A stretch of DNA of 64,000 nt, from contig CM074758.1 of NCBI GenBank assembly GCA_037355855.1, forward strand, positions 159,001 to 223,000, given 5' to 3'. The notes below the pieces were generated by a model. It made no database searches and was not told the DNA's origin. It saw nothing but the letters and a program-made list of their open reading frames with translations. Origin of the DNA: Pseudo-nitzschia pungens. Taxonomy: Eukaryota > Bacillariophyta > Bacillariophyceae > Bacillariales > Bacillariaceae. A program made the position numbers and the translations under genes. Positions 32,766-45,889 of the stretch are shown here, one piece after another (the first letter of the stretch is position 1; each line of letters begins with the position of its first letter).

Positions 32766-34426
32766 CAACATAGGCTACCAGCACCAAAGAATGAACTTCT
32801 TCTTCTTCTTCTTCTTGTTGCTGTACCAGAAAGTTTCTAGTAGTTGTAGTAGTACTAGTAGTACTTTCTTTGAAGAGTACTCAAACAGATGGTTGAAAAT
32901 GAAAAAATAGAAACCATTGATTTTTTTCTAGACTGGATTCATTGTGCATAACCTTGCCGGGGTTGCATTCTGCTGATATCGTGATAGCCTTCCATTATTT
33001 CACAGGAGCCTACTACTACTACTACTACTACTATCTACTATGATGATAGGAGGAGAAGTTCCACCAAGAATCTTTTCTTGTTGTTATTTTCAAAAAATGG
33101 ATCCAAGGCAAGGCAAAAAGAAACGTACATTCACAAAGCTTAACAAGAACAACCAACAACCAATGAAAGAGCGAGCAGAAAAAATCTAGTACTCCCAATC
33201 GGGTATCCTCATCATCATCATCCTCACAAAAACTAGTAGTAGTAGTACCAGCAACATTCTACTAGACTAGTACTAGTACTAGTAGTACTCGTCCTAGTAG
33301 TACTCCTACTAGTAGAACTAGTCCACCAGCACCCCACCAAGACGAACAATGATCAACAACAACAAGACGAATCCTGCTGCTACTACTACTACTAGTACTA
33401 ATAGTGCTGGTGCTGCTGGTTTTTATGCGATGCGCAACGAGGAGGATGAGGAGTGAACAGAAGTTCTAAAAAAATTATTGCCACCACCACTAGACGAGTA
33501 GTAGCAGGACAATCCTCCTTCCAAGAATGACGACGACGTCCCGATGCGAAATTCTATTCAATACGTTCAATCCGATTACTACGTATTCCTTTCTATCCTA
33601 TTCTATGCATACTACCAGTAGTAGCATTGTCGTGGAGGCGGTGGTGCTGTCGTTGTAGTACTACTAATTCGTACGCTATTTCTTATTAGTGCAAGTAACC
33701 TTATCTACTGAGCAAGTTGCCTTTTACTACCGGTACCGGTACTTACGGTAAGGTTACTCCAGTAGAAGTATCCATTCGGAAGTCTCGGGAAGCAATTCAC
33801 TTGACGGCGGGAATGAACTTTCGAATGAATGAATGAATCGAATGAATCAAAAAATCAAAATCATCATCATCATCATTGAATGTGGGAATCAATAATCAAT
33901 CCATCCGTCCAATCAAAATCCGCATTGAATCGAATTAAGGTTAACTTACTTGTATCGAATCAATCACGACAAGTGCAATACAACGGAGTAAACCTTAATC
34001 TTACTGTACGTATTGCCAGTATGTACTGGTATTTTACCGATGTTACCACTTTACTTGTGTTGGAAGCTGCGCACTCCTCCTACCGCTTTTGTACTGTACT
34101 ACTTCTACGAATACGAAATTCGCGCGAATGGCCATAGCAGTCAGGGCATGTTTCAATTTCAAATGTCTCACTCGTACGTACCACTCAGTAGGAATTGAAC
34201 GCAAGGACTAGTACGATACTGTACGATACGATACGTTACGATACGATACGATAGGAGGTAACAGGTACGATACGATACGATACGATACGTGAAACAAGCA
34301 ACCAGTTTCAGAACGATAAAACAATTCGTCCCGTCCCTTCCTGCCATCGTTGGGTTCCTTGTGGGTCGCCGCTTTCTTTCCACCTTTCTCCATTCCGTTG
34401 TAAATTGTGAATTGTAAGTCTCCACC
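32766..34426. other. Intergenic upstream of RPL10
   Basis: No supported gene. It contains CTT and CTA/TAG triplet runs (about 32790-33020 and 33225-33330), GAATGAAT runs near 33822 and a GATAC pentamer array at about 34211-34297. The array lies 130 bp upstream of the RPL10 start, in the promoter or leader position. Confidence 0.5.
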
Positions 34427-35080
34427 ATGGGTCGCCGTCCTGCTCGCTGCTATCGCTACCAAAAGAACAAGCCGTACATCAAGTCTCGGTACTGCCGTGG
34501 TGTACCGGAATCGAAGATCAAGATCTTCGATGTCGGTGCCAAGAAGGCCCCCGTCGATCTCTTCCCCTTTGTCGCCCACTTGGTCTGCGACGAGAAGCAG
34601 CAGATCTCTTCCGAGGCCCTCGAGGCTTGCCGTGTTGCCATCAACAAGCACTTGGTCAAGACGATCGGAAAGGAGGGATACCACATCCGCATGCGTGCCC
34701 ACCCCTACCACGTCCTTCGTGCCAACAAGATGCTTTCGTGCGCCGGAGCCGATAGATTGTCCTCCGGTATGAGACACTCCTACGGTAAGCCCATTGGTGT
34801 TGCCGCTCGTGTCGACATCGGCCAGGTTCTTCTCTCAGTTCGCTCCAAGGACCAGAACGAGGCCCATGTCATCGAGGCCATTCGTCGCGGAAAGTTCAAG
34901 TTTGCCGGACGCCAAAAGATTCTAAAATCCGCCAAGTGGGGATTCACCAAGTACCCACGCGAAGAATACGTCGAGAAGCGCCGCAACGGAGAGCTCTCTT
35001 GCGACGGAAACATTGTCAAGGTCCACAACCGACGTGGTCTCCTCGAGAACTCGGCTCTCTACCAGGCCGGACAAGACTAA
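34427..35080 (+). CDS. RPL10: Cytosolic ribosomal protein uL16 (RPL10)
   Basis: The product has 217 residues, the usual length for eukaryotic uL16. It is a large-subunit ribosomal protein near the peptidyl-transferase centre and the tRNA corridor. The sequence is conserved from the start: [17 protein letters not shown], then [53 protein letters not shown] and [13 protein letters not shown]. It continues to [19 protein letters not shown] and a typical eukaryotic tail with [13 protein letters not shown]. The start codon is in good context (CCACCATGG). The frame is uninterrupted. Codon use is clearly biased (many C-ending codons such as AAG, GTC and CGT/CGC), as expected for a highly expressed gene and unlike the intergenic frames. 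Confidence 0.98.
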   Translation: MGRRPARCYRYQKNKPYIKSRYCRGVPESKIKIFDVGAKKAPVDLFPFVAHLVCDEKQQISSEALEACRVAINKHLVKTIGKEGYHIRMRAHPYHVLRANKMLSCAGADRLSSGMRHSYGKPIGVAARVDIGQVLLSVRSKDQNEAHVIEAIRRGKFKFAGRQKILKSAKWGFTKYPREEYVEKRRNGELSCDGNIVKVHNRRGLLENSALYQAGQD

Positions 35081-36621
35081 GCGCAAGCGTCTTTCCGCTG
35101 TTTGGGAGAAAACGGAACGGAACGGAAGTATTTGGCGACCGGGGTTGCATACTGCGTTTTGTGCTCCGGCCATTGCTACGTTCCTCAACAATTCTTTACT
35201 GAAACAAGCAAGCCAGCAAATAAACAAATAAACAAACATTATACCCCTCCATCTCTAGATCTCGTACGGTACTACAGCAAAACTCGTCGATAGAGTTGGG
35301 TTAGTGATAATTTTTCACCATGTTTTTGTTCTGGATGCAGCTGCTTGTGTCAATACGATGTAATTCGGGCATGCCTTCCACACTTCCGAGGATGGCACAA
35401 CCAATCCACATTTGTACCCTGGGGCAATGGTGTCGATCCAGAGAGTGCAACGATCACCAACCTGTCCTCTGGTGCAAGCACTTTGGGGAATGCTCTGTAC
35501 TGAACCGTACTGTGCTATTCAATACCCAACTGCATGGAGATGAAGAGCAAGTGTTACTACAGTATCGGATGCACAATGGAAGCTTATCACCATGGCCAAA
35601 GAAGTTGGCCCAGACTGTTTGGACGTGCTCAATTCATTACTTCAATTATTTCTTCAATTATTTCTTAGAACTCTAGGTGGCTCATGCCATGCATGATTCT
35701 CAGAGTATCCTTACTCCCAAAAGGTCGAGCAAAAGCCATCCGGTTTGTGATTGACTTGTTCTCGTGCAAGCTCGTTGTGGAGTCCAAAGTAGTAACGCAT
35801 GATGCTTTCTAATGATGCATGATGCATACCGTACTTGTACCATAGTTTCTTTCCAAGAGAGAATAGCTTCGGGGAGACAGAGAGCGAGACAAAGTATTTC
35901 AATTAACCCCGCGGAGAATATCTGGCAAATGGATCGAAATCATTGGAATTGTGATCACTGCATACCGGTACACGTACCACATACCGCATCATCGTATCAT
36001 CACTGTACCGGTACGATTCTTCGTTCTTTGGCTTCGTGGTGTCATGTGTACGGCATGATCATTCTACTGTTTCATGCGTACTTGCTCTTGGGACCGAGAT
36101 GCATTCGTTCTCAAACTGCAGCACGGGCGTGTGGATCCCGGATGGATCAGCCATCCACACTGTGCGCGCAATACAGTTCTGTTGCTGAAGAGGGAAGAAC
36201 CTCAGCATGAGCACCACCATCCGTGCCATGATGCGATCCAGTGGTCCTCGCAGATGCTTTGTATGGGCAGAATGAGTCATTCCGGAGACGTCAAGTACAC
36301 AAACGGTATGGTGTACTTAACAATCATAGTAATAATATAATCATAATCTCGATGGAAACCACCATGCGAAAACAGTACTAGTATCTTAGTTCTGTCTCGT
36401 GACTGCCGATAAAATACAAAATTTCAGTGTAGGGAGCATCTCTCCTTCTATTCTCATCATTCTGTGTGTTCGATACCATCCAACCCTCGCAACACGACAA
36501 TAAAACCCGAGAAAAGAAAAAGGGGTGTGCATCGCATCAACAAAACGAACCAAGGTCACGTCACGTCAAGTCACGTCACATACACCAGGGTCGGTTGCGA
36601 CCCCCCGGGTGAGTCATCTCA
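35081..36621. other. Intergenic, no gene seen
   Basis: Presumed RPL10 3' region followed by unique-looking sequence. Small frames of 60-130 codons occur on both strands without ATG support or recognisable domains. Confidence 0.4.
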
Positions 36622-38777
36622 TCACGCACAGAAGAAATCGCAGGAGTTATTGGTTGGATTTTTCGAGCTTTCCTCCGAGTCGCTGGGGGTAAAGTTGGTG
36701 ATGCAGTTGTTGCGGGAAGAAGAAGAGGGCCGGGTCCCGTCCTGGGCACAAAACATGGAGGTGCTGCTGTTCGTCTTGAGCTGCTGCTGCTGCTGGCGGA
36801 TGGAGATGCGATTCTCCCGCCGGACGTCCTTGATGACGTACTCGACCTTGGCAACGAGAAGGTCTTCCGCCCCGCTGTTGTTCGGCAAGAGCTCGTTCCA
36901 CCAGCCCTCCTCGTTCCACATCAGGAAACGGCCGCCGCTCTTTCGGACTTCCTCGATGATGGTCAGTACCATCTTTCGGCGCTTGACCCGAATGTTTTGA
37001 TCCTTGTAGGCCTTAATGATCAGTCGGCGGATCATAGCGTTTCCGGGATTGGCGTTCAGTGATATGCCCTGCCGGAACAACACGTCATCCAGCTGGGGAC
37101 ACTCGACGATGCTTAGGTTGTTGTCGCTTTTGTCGTCGTCGTCACCGCAGTTGTTCATGGAGAATCTCGAGCGGTACTCCTTTTCCTCGATGACCTCCCG
37201 CGCTCGCATCCATTGTTTGACATAACCGACCTTTATTGTCCCAGTCACGGAGATGGGTATGTGATCGGTGGGGATGCCGTAGGAGTTTAGCGTGTACCGG
37301 AGTTCGATGGGTTCTCCTGGCGCCATTCCATTCCAACAAACAAAAGAAATGGTAGACAATTTCACAATGAAGAATCAATCAAGCAATCAAATCATGCAAT
37401 CAATCAATCGATCGAAAAAATCACATTCCGTTGTGAGATAGACTGGTACGAATATTTCGGCGATGGAGTTTCGCCAAGAAAGAGAAGGAAAAAAGAAAGG
37501 CACAGAAAAATCAATCAATCCTTCTCCGGGTCTTAACCGTCCCCACTTCACCATTCATTTCCTGTAATGCTTACCGAGATGGAAGAGCATCTTGGGTCGA
37601 TTGGGTTGTGTACCCTGCACCATGATGAGCTTTCGAAAGAATCGGTAGACAGGCCGGTCCGGGAAACAAATGTGGATAGCGGATGGTCGAATCGTAAAAA
37701 TTCGGGTCCAGTTTAACCGAATAATCCCCATTTTCAAATTGAATCTGAATTTCGGATTGAAGGTTGGATCGAACCATCCCAGGTAGATTATGCCCCGGCG
37801 CTGGGTATCCACGTCGTCACCGGCAGACCACACCATGTACATCAGGCACTTACACTGCATGTAAAGCGTGCTTTCGTTCTGCCATTTCGAGAGGGTGTGC
37901 AAATCGTTCCATATATGCACAGATGGCATAAGGGCAAGAAAGAACAGAGCAAGGCACAGAATCGTATCAGCAGGCCAGTCATCTAATCAGTCAATCGATC
38001 AATCAATCACCCAACGAACAAGAACCAGCTTGTGAACGAGTTGTAGTGTTTCAATCAATAGATAGTCACATCCTTTCTTTCGTCGATTACTCCCATTCAG
38101 TCGCAGGATGCAAACAGAGGCTACAGTTACAATTGGCACAACTTTCGGTCGATCCTTACCCGTTCCTCCTGGCCCATCTCGAAGAGCGGCCGGAGACTGT
38201 TCCCATCGTACAAGGTGGCATTGAGAATGGCAAGAATCCTCCTGCCGCTCCGATCCCGAAAGGGCAGGAACTGGATGTGTCCCTTGCGGAGGTACTGTCG
38301 TTCCTTGGAATTCAGATCCCTGTATTGAATGGGTCGTTGGAGGGTTTGCTCCCCAAAAAAATTCTCCGCACAGAGCAAATACTCACACAACTTGCGGGCG
38401 GCCCACGCTACGTCAAATCTTGTGTTGCGCAAAAACCGGAGCCGAAACCCTTGGCTGTTAACGTATGAATTGGGCAAATCCTGGGCTCTTCGATAGGACG
38501 ATTTGATATGGTACGGGACCATGCTGGGGTCGTTTAGGGCTTGCTCCAGGCGTTGCAACGATTGTTCCAATAACTCGGGAGTTTCCTCCCGGGCCAGACA
38601 CTCCACGCCATGGATTTCTTCCTGGATGCCGACGCGTTCTTTGAAGGACATTTTCAGCAACTCTCCAGAGAGAATGTTGTCGAGGTTCTTGGGATCTTGG
38701 AGTGCATCATGCTGTGGATAAAAGAGTTCGTTGTGATAATCATTTTCGCCATTGAAGCTCTGGTGAAGGATCGCCAT
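36622..38777 (-). CDS. CRAL-TRIO-like / DUF6824 fusion protein, three exons
   Basis: Three minus-strand open segments form one gene. Exon 1 is 38777-38160 and ends at a GTAAGG donor after codon 206 (phase 0). Exon 2 runs from 37878 (AG at TGGCAG; 37854 is an alternative 24 bases later) to 37575 and ends at CTCG/GTAAGC (phase 1). Exon 3 is 37316-36622, after GCGCCAG. With the first acceptor the joined frame is 1617 nt, 538 residues, with no stop. Residues about 50-205 (RVGIQEEIHGV, RFLRNTRFDVAWAA, FLPFRDRSGRR) resemble a CRAL-TRIO lipid-binding module. The splice across exons 2 and 3 restores HLGEPIELRY ahead of SYGIPTDHIP. Exon 3 carries DUF6824: DDVLFRQG, ANPGNAMIRRLI, SGGRFLMWNEEGWW. The combination suggests a lipid-responsive regulator, which is inference. 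Confidence 0.78.
37317..37574 (-). other. Intron 2 of the CRAL-TRIO-like / DUF6824 gene
   Basis: 258 bp, donor GTAAGC at 37574 and acceptor GCGCCAG ending at 37317. It is phase 1: the split Gly codon G/GA is restored by joining. The intron contains in-frame stops. Confidence 0.75.
37879..38159 (-). other. Intron 1 of the CRAL-TRIO-like / DUF6824 gene
   Basis: 281 bp with donor GTAAGG at 38159. The acceptor is either AAATGGCAG (37879) or TACATGCAG 24 bases further on (37855). Both are phase 0, so the choice cannot be made from the frame. Confidence 0.6.
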
Positions 38778-41688
38778 ATTATATTGTGCGGTGTTTTCTC
38801 GTTTCCTACCGTACTCGCGATGCGTTGATGGATTTCGAAGATTAGGAAGAAAGACCCACTACGGATTATTGTATTGCTTCTAGAAGCCTCAGTATTCTTA
38901 GACGCACTGGAACACACTGTCAGCTGAAGCGGTAGGTATGACTTTTTACACTTTTTCGAAATAGGATGGAACCAAACACGAAACGATGCTCGAGTTGCAT
39001 AAACCAGGATTGTACCTCAAATCAAAAAAGAACAAAAAAGCACGACGTGTCATGTAACAAGAAGTATTACTTTTGACGAGTTGTGTTGTATCGGTCGGTA
39101 TGGTACCCGAATACGGTAATTAATTACTAATTACGTCTAAATGTAGATAGATTGTTTATCTCCAACAACAACAATAGCCCATCAATCTCATCATGTATCA
39201 CGATGTGTACTTTACTGGTACAAAATATGATCTTTCTGTCGAATAAGGTTTACCTTACCATTTTCAATCAACCTCATCTTTAGGACTAAAGAAACAACAT
39301 AGAAAATTATGATAATACCGGTACCTGTATTCATAGCAATGAAGAATGGAATACTTGAAGAACAGAGGGAAGAACGAAGAATGTAGAACAATAAAAATTC
39401 GCGTCCGACATCAATCCATTGAGACTCGTGTACTCGTAAAGGCCCGAATTGAAGGAGATTCGGTTTAACGTCTCAATTCGTGTACCTTACTGTAGTAACT
39501 TACTGTACACGGTACGATTCTTCACGACAATGGATTAAATAAATTATTTGTAGAATTTTAGAAAAGACGAATCAAATTGAAATAACTTCCTTCAGTTTGA
39601 TATTTCATATTTAATATTCCGGATAGGACTATTTCGGCGGCATAGTATGTCATTTCGGGTTAAGGAATGATACGACATTCCCCACGCAAGAAAACATTGC
39701 CTCCGATCTCATTCTGAACTTCGAAGGTATTACGTACGTTCTGCACGATGACCATTAGGTTTCTCTTTAAGTTTCCCTTAATGTTTTTACAGTACCGGTA
39801 CGACTGAATCCTCCACCCCCAGAGAAGAACCCCATCTTTCTTCCTCATATGTATGAATGAAAACGGTTTTTAAGTTTACTGTTACTGGAATTGTTTCTAA
39901 ACAAAGGAAGGTTACGTGAGAAATAATTATCACAACGCTGATGCCGAAGAACAACAACTGATTAGGAAGTACGAAGTACGAAGTAATACGGTAAGGTCCT
40001 GTACGATATTCTTTCTTTTTCTATTCCCATCTCGCTTTAAGAAACAAACATATACCTAGTTTCTAAGGTACAGTAAGTAACCTTACGAGTAATTACTTCG
40101 TATAGAGACAAACATTACCTTCACCGTAAGTACCTTACCGTATTTATGAAAATAATAATAGATGCGCTTACGTACGTACCGGTGTGTTAGTAGTTGTAGC
40201 CGTAGTAACTGGTAAGGTATTCCAATGCGATTCCGGTTCGAACGGATTACGAGTAAGGTTGCATGTAGGAATAGTTCTTTCTACTAGTAATAGTGTGTGA
40301 AACAAAAAAAAAAAGGACTTCACCATGATGACGATGTATTCGACTAGTACTACGATGTAGTTGTCGCGTCGCATTTTCATTCTTTGTTACGTATTATTAT
40401 TTGACTCATTTGCTCATTGGGCCAGGGGGCAACATAAGTGGCTACTGGTGGTGTAGTCGCCAGGGCTATTGCTCTTCTTGCTTGTTCCCGAGTGAACTCA
40501 TCCTGCCGTGAAAGCCTTTTTTCGGCGAAAACCCTTTCGAAAGATGACGATTGATTCATGAAGCAGTACTACTAGTAGTAGTAGTACTAGTGATTTCCCC
40601 TAGCAAGAAGTGGAAACCTTACAGATTTGCCTGTCATATTATTGTTACTAGTAGCCGTGTTAGTACTATACTAATGCTCTGAAAAGGAGCTCACCTGCCT
40701 CACAGCATCTACTACATCTTCATCAACTTCCAAAAGAAGCCCCATGGTAGGAAGTCTTGGGTTTTATTTCAAAGATCATGTTACTCAAAGCAGGATCATT
40801 GTAGCAATTCTTTTTTGACAGGGGGGGGGGGAGAGATTCCATTTGCCACAGGCTTCCAGCAAAGTCTGCTTCCTCTGCTGCCTCTGGTGTCGCCATTCTT
40901 GTTCTTCTGGTCCACACCGTTGCTTCTCTTGTTCATTTCGTTTACGGACCATCTTACTATGTACTAATAGGCTTCTTATACTAATCTATTGACAAAATGG
41001 CGGTGGTGTTACTACTAGTAGTACTGCTAGTCACTGATTCTCTGTTTAGTTTCCAGGGCACAAGGATAGGTGACCTTAGATGCCAGATATTGTTCTATTT
41101 TCTATGCTGATTGTTCGGCAATCACTTCTTTCATGGAGTTCTACTACCACTAGTACTAGTAAGAGGAGGTAATCATGAGCCCGAGATTTGATACATCTTG
41201 TTCCTTGAACAAATTTACAGCATTGCAATATTTAGTCTCGCAGAGAAGATCTGAACCAGACTTCCAGTGAAATGGAAGAGTGATTGTACCTTGTACTCAT
41301 ACTACTAGATTAGTTTCTGGAATGGTTCATACACTGTGTAGTGTGGTGTGTGCGTGACCCATTGAGGGATTGATCAGGTTCGCTTACTCGATTCTGTTCA
41401 ACACGAATCCAACCACCAAGCTGACCTGTAATCACCAAGAGTTTGCTAATTCTGCTGGCATTGACCCCTCTGGTTGGGCTCGTTGCAGACATACATCGAG
41501 AATGCCCCTACTGTACGTATTGCTACTAGTAGTATTCATTAACTTATGCGTGACTTTCATTCCAGTCAGAACGCGTGGTACAAATTCAAGTCTATCTATT
41601 CATAACAATACATTTCAGGATCAGAGAGTTCTTTCAACGGGAACATTAGTACTAGAAGGAGTATATGCACTGTACTACGACTTTCTCA
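38778..41688. other. Long intergenic stretch, no gene seen
   Basis: Nearly 3 kb without a supported gene. AAGGTTAC and TACCGGTAC words recur (for example near 39243, 40074, 40131). CTAGTAGTAGTACTA-type triplets occur near 40570 and 41010. A run of ten G lies at about 40821-40831. Confidence 0.45.
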
Positions 41689-44524
41689 TTAACAGGCTGC
41701 GAGTCGTTCTTCGGGGCCGTTGAACAAGTCTTTGTAGGCGAGCCGATTAGATCGTTCCTCCACGGAAGTCGAATCGTGCTCTTCTACGTTGTGCATCGCT
41801 TGATGGTAGTTGATCCGGTCTACCTCGTCTCGGAGCGCACCCTGGAGTGAGCTAGCCGAGGGACGAGACGGAATGTCGTAGCTCCAGGCCCGATCGATGA
41901 TGGTTCGTAGGGCTCGCGTCCAATAGAAGGATCCCGTCTCGAAGTCCACTTCGTTGACAAAGTGGTTGATGTTGCCACGAGTCGCAGAAGGCGGTTTGGC
42001 TTTGCTGCCTATTGTGCCCTGGTGGCTTCCGATCTTCATTTTGTGGGAGAGTTTTGACATGTTGCGTGCCCAGCGCGTCAGTTTTGCACCGTTGGAAGAA
42101 GATTTGCGACCGCTGGATGGCTGGGGCTCCTGGTTCCCGACACCCTTGCTCGTCTCATTTTGCCGCGATGGGTGGAACTCTTGCTTTTCTTCCGCCAGTT
42201 CTCGCGGTGTCGCAACGGGCAGCAGCGGACGGAGATTGGCATACTTGGGTTCTTTCGCGTTGGGTGATGGGTCATTTGGCGATCTCTTCTTTTCTTTGGA
42301 GTGGGGACCGTCCGAGTGCAAACCGGAAGAAAGTACATTCGCGTAGTCTCCCTTTCTTTCGATCTCGTATGAAGAAAAAGCGTCGTTCGTTGCCGGACCG
42401 TTTCGATGAAAACAACCCCTTGCGCCCGCTAGAGGCAGCAGGACCATCCGCACTCGGAAGGATCACGGGGACGCAATCTTCGGGCACCCCCTGAAATTTT
42501 CGGATGGTGTCCTCGTGGATGATGGCATCGGGATCAGGAGAAGAATTTGGGGCATTGTTGCCGCGGTTGGTGTTGGGAACCTTGTCAAAGGGCCGCTTGA
42601 GGTTCAGCACCTCGTACGCCAGGAGTCCTATGGCGTAGACATCCGCGGATTCGTTATAGGGTTCTCCCCTCGCCACCTCCGGACTCATGTACCTGGGAGA
42701 TCCCACCTTTTTGGTGAGCCGGAAGAGTTGGTTCGGTTCTTGTTGGTGGGGCGGCAGGACCCGGGCCACGTCGAAATCAAAGACCTTAAGAGTGCCGGTG
42801 CGGTCGAAGCCGACGTTGTCCGGTTTCAGGTCACGATGGAGGACTTTTTGCGAGTGCAAAAAGGCCACGGCGCTGCACAAATCGATTAGGAGGTTCATCC
42901 GCAGGGTCCAGAAGCGAGCTTCCTCGGGGTCGACAGGGGGAGGCAGACATGGTTCATGAGATTTGAGTGTCCAACCGTGAGATTTAAAACTCCATCCGTT
43001 TGATTTGTGGCTGCATCCGGGATCGTCCTCGCTCTCAAAGAATTGGTAGATTTTGCTATTGGACTTCATTGTCGACGATGGCGACGTTGGGTCTCGTTTT
43101 TGCTGCAGTTGCGAAAAAGCTTTTGCGATGGATTTCTGTTTTCGAGCCAAGGAATCCTTCGCGCTCCCCAGCAAGTAGTTGGATCGGCGAGAACCCTGAG
43201 CGGTCGGTCGACGCAGTGAGCATTCGTACCCGTCGTTTCCGGTTCCGTCGGACCGGAACTCGGTCGTAGTTGTGGGTGGCAACCTTTGCTGTCGTTGCTG
43301 AGCACGGAATTCTTCGAGTTTCTTCCACTCCTTGAGGGTATCGGAAAGGGTTCGATCGAGCTTTTCCAGAACGATGAAATAGCTGTCGTGGCGACCATTG
43401 GCAAAGGCCGAAAGACCCGTGGGGGTCCAGGCCAGCACCTTGAGAACGTGATTGGCTCCCTCCTCGTAGCTGTGCTTCTGGAGGGCGGCCAGAACCAGAC
43501 CTTCCTTGCACAAATCGGCGGCACACGCTGCCAGCATGGGAAGGTCCTTGAGGAGTTTAGATCGGAGGGTCTTGATGACGATCCTCTCGGGATCAAGACG
43601 CAAGGCGGAGTTCCTGCTGCTGCGTCTGATTTTCTTCACCGAGTATACCACGTTGTACGATCCGTTTCCCAGAGTCTTCTCGAGTTGCACATCCGAGTGA
43701 AACATGTCCACAACGTCATTGTTGGGCTGGCCGAAATTTATTTGTTGCTGTTGCTGTTGGTGTCGGCGACGACACTGATACTGGTAGTAGTCTTCTACGT
43801 GGGACTTTTTCAGCCGCTTTTGGGCAAACCGGATGACGCGATCACTCTGTTCGTATCGTTCCGTTCGTTCCTGCGCCGTGCGAGGAACGGAAACGGGATG
43901 TCCAAAGGTAGCCTCCCGGAAGGGAGCGTGGGAGGATGACGCCGTTGCCATTAACGGGAGTTCGGGCCTCGTTGCGGAAGTGGCAGGGGCAGTTACAGGA
44001 GCAGCGGCAGCGGCAGCGGAAGAAGGAATCCTCGATGAAGTCACCGACAGATTCGACACCACGGAGGGCATGGATTCGTCCACTACCAAAACCGTTCCGT
44101 TTCGGGTGGATTCCGGGGTGCTTCCCAATTCCGTTGTCGATAGAGGCGCGGTGGGATCTTCGCCAAAATCTTGGTCGGAATAGCCGTGGTTGGAAGAATG
44201 CTGTCTTCGACCACCGAGATGGTGACTTTTTTGGTAATGTGGATGTACCTTGGTTCTGCCGTGCTTGTATTGGTTGCTGTTGTTGCTGTTGACGCTGATA
44301 TTGTGTTGGGGTAAGATTAGTTGATGTTGATGCTGTTGCTGCTGTGATTTGTTCTGCCTCAATGAATCCGCAGAAATAGGAGCGGGAGCGGGTTGCGGAG
44401 CAGCCGTGTTTTGGGGAGCGGGATCCTGACCGCGATGAAAATGTTCTTGCGTATGGTTGCGAGCAGGTGGATCGGCAACTAGCATGTTCGACATTCGGGA
44501 CGACAACGAAGAATAGGTGCGCAT
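41689..44524 (-). CDS. Protein kinase with DFD motif; frame change before the last lobe
   Basis: The first segment (44524 to about 42300) has a ~260-residue disordered Gln/Ser/His-rich N-terminus and then a Ser/Thr-type kinase domain: Gly loop LGNGSYNVVY (about 283-292), the Lys of IVIKTLR (about 317), HRDLKPDN (about 561-568), and SPRYMSPEVARGEP with DVYAIGLLAYEVL after it. The DFG motif reads DFD. About 120 residues of low-complexity insert separate the N-lobe from the C-lobe. The last helices (TIIDRAWSYDIPSRPSASSL) are encoded in another frame, 42453-41689, that overlaps the first. Going from one frame to the other needs one extra base in the assembly, or an intron with length one more than a multiple of three. 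A 43-nt GTACTT...CCAAAG stretch at 42336-42294 fits the arithmetic but is very short. Substrate unknown. Confidence 0.78.
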
Positions 44525-45591
44525 GACAGGGGAGACGCAGAGAGTGCAACGATGGTGTGTCGCTGCGAACTACCGTACGTCTTGTACTGTAGTGTAGTTC
44601 AATCAATCAATCGATCCAATATCCAATATGCAGTGTGCAGTGTGCAGTGTGCAATACAGGATCGATGGTTCGATTGGGTATTACTTGTATGTAGCAGAGT
44701 TGCCTTTGCACTGTCCTTGGATTGCGGGGCTTCTTGGTGGAATTGTTTTTGGTTTGTTTTCTCGTTACAATTATTGTTCTCGCTGTTATAGTTGTTGTCT
44801 TTCTTCGGGTTGCTGCTACTGCTGCTGCTGTTCTGGTAGATTTGGGAAGTGACGAGCCATACTACGGTATTTAATTGTTATTTCCTTCCTCCATATAATT
44901 TTTGTTCACCGGCTCGTGCAGCTTGGCATGACATAGGACATCAAATTAAGCTGCGTGCGCATCGCAAAAAGTATGCAACGTCAACGACGAATTTTCGATG
45001 ACTTGTTGGAGAGTGTCGGGGTGTTGTACGGCACCGGCCGAACTGTACGGTACTAGTAGTCGCGAGTAGGATGGAACCAATGAGAAAGTCCGTCGACCAT
45101 CTCGCGCCCGGCATCTTTTGTGAAGGAATCTTCCAACAGGATTTCCGAAGAATTGATTCCAGCATAATTGTTTCGTTTTTGGATTCTTCGGGCTGCTCCG
45201 ATATGACCGTTAGTCGTCAAAAAGATTATTGCCTCTTGTGAAAGACAAATCATATGGAGAATACCATTTACTATTGCCTTACAACCCATTCGTTAGAATA
45301 TGAGACATTTTTCGAAACGATTACTGTACTTCTTATGAAACAACGCAATAAGGATTAGGAATACAAATTCATTTTTTTGCACATTCAAGCTGCCATACGT
45401 TGGAGCACGCGATCAGCGATATTCTTCCGACTTAGGCGAGGATATTCATCTGGTGTACGTCTTAGTATGGCTGGCGACTTTTTGAGCGCTAGCCCGACAT
45501 TGAATGATTCTTTGGAAAAGTATCATTCACGACTGAACACAACGATGGTCCCACAAAAATACTGTAACCCTTTCGTCGAGTGTCGAGTGCG

Positions 45592-45622
<31 letters not shown>

Positions 45623-45889
45623 CATACATACATACAGTTAATACCACGAGATAGGTATGTACGAATTCGGAAAGATATATAGTCTGACATCGTACGAAAA
45701 GTACGCTCCACCCCCATTCTTCACATCGATTCATGTCCAGCCAACCATTTCAATCTCAAAAGGAGCACCAGGTAAAGTTAATTTCTAGTAGGTAAAGTTG
45801 ATTTCTAGTAGGTACAAGCAACCTTACATTGTAACCTTGCCGTATCTCTCTTGCATCCAGCAGTATTTCTCATATGAAGATATCCAAGA
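44525..45889. other. Intergenic with an ATAC microsatellite
   Basis: An ATAC/ATACATAC run at about 45593-45637 and GTGCAGT copies at about 44632-44655. A 78-codon minus-strand frame (45053-45289) has no recognisable domain. Confidence 0.45.
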
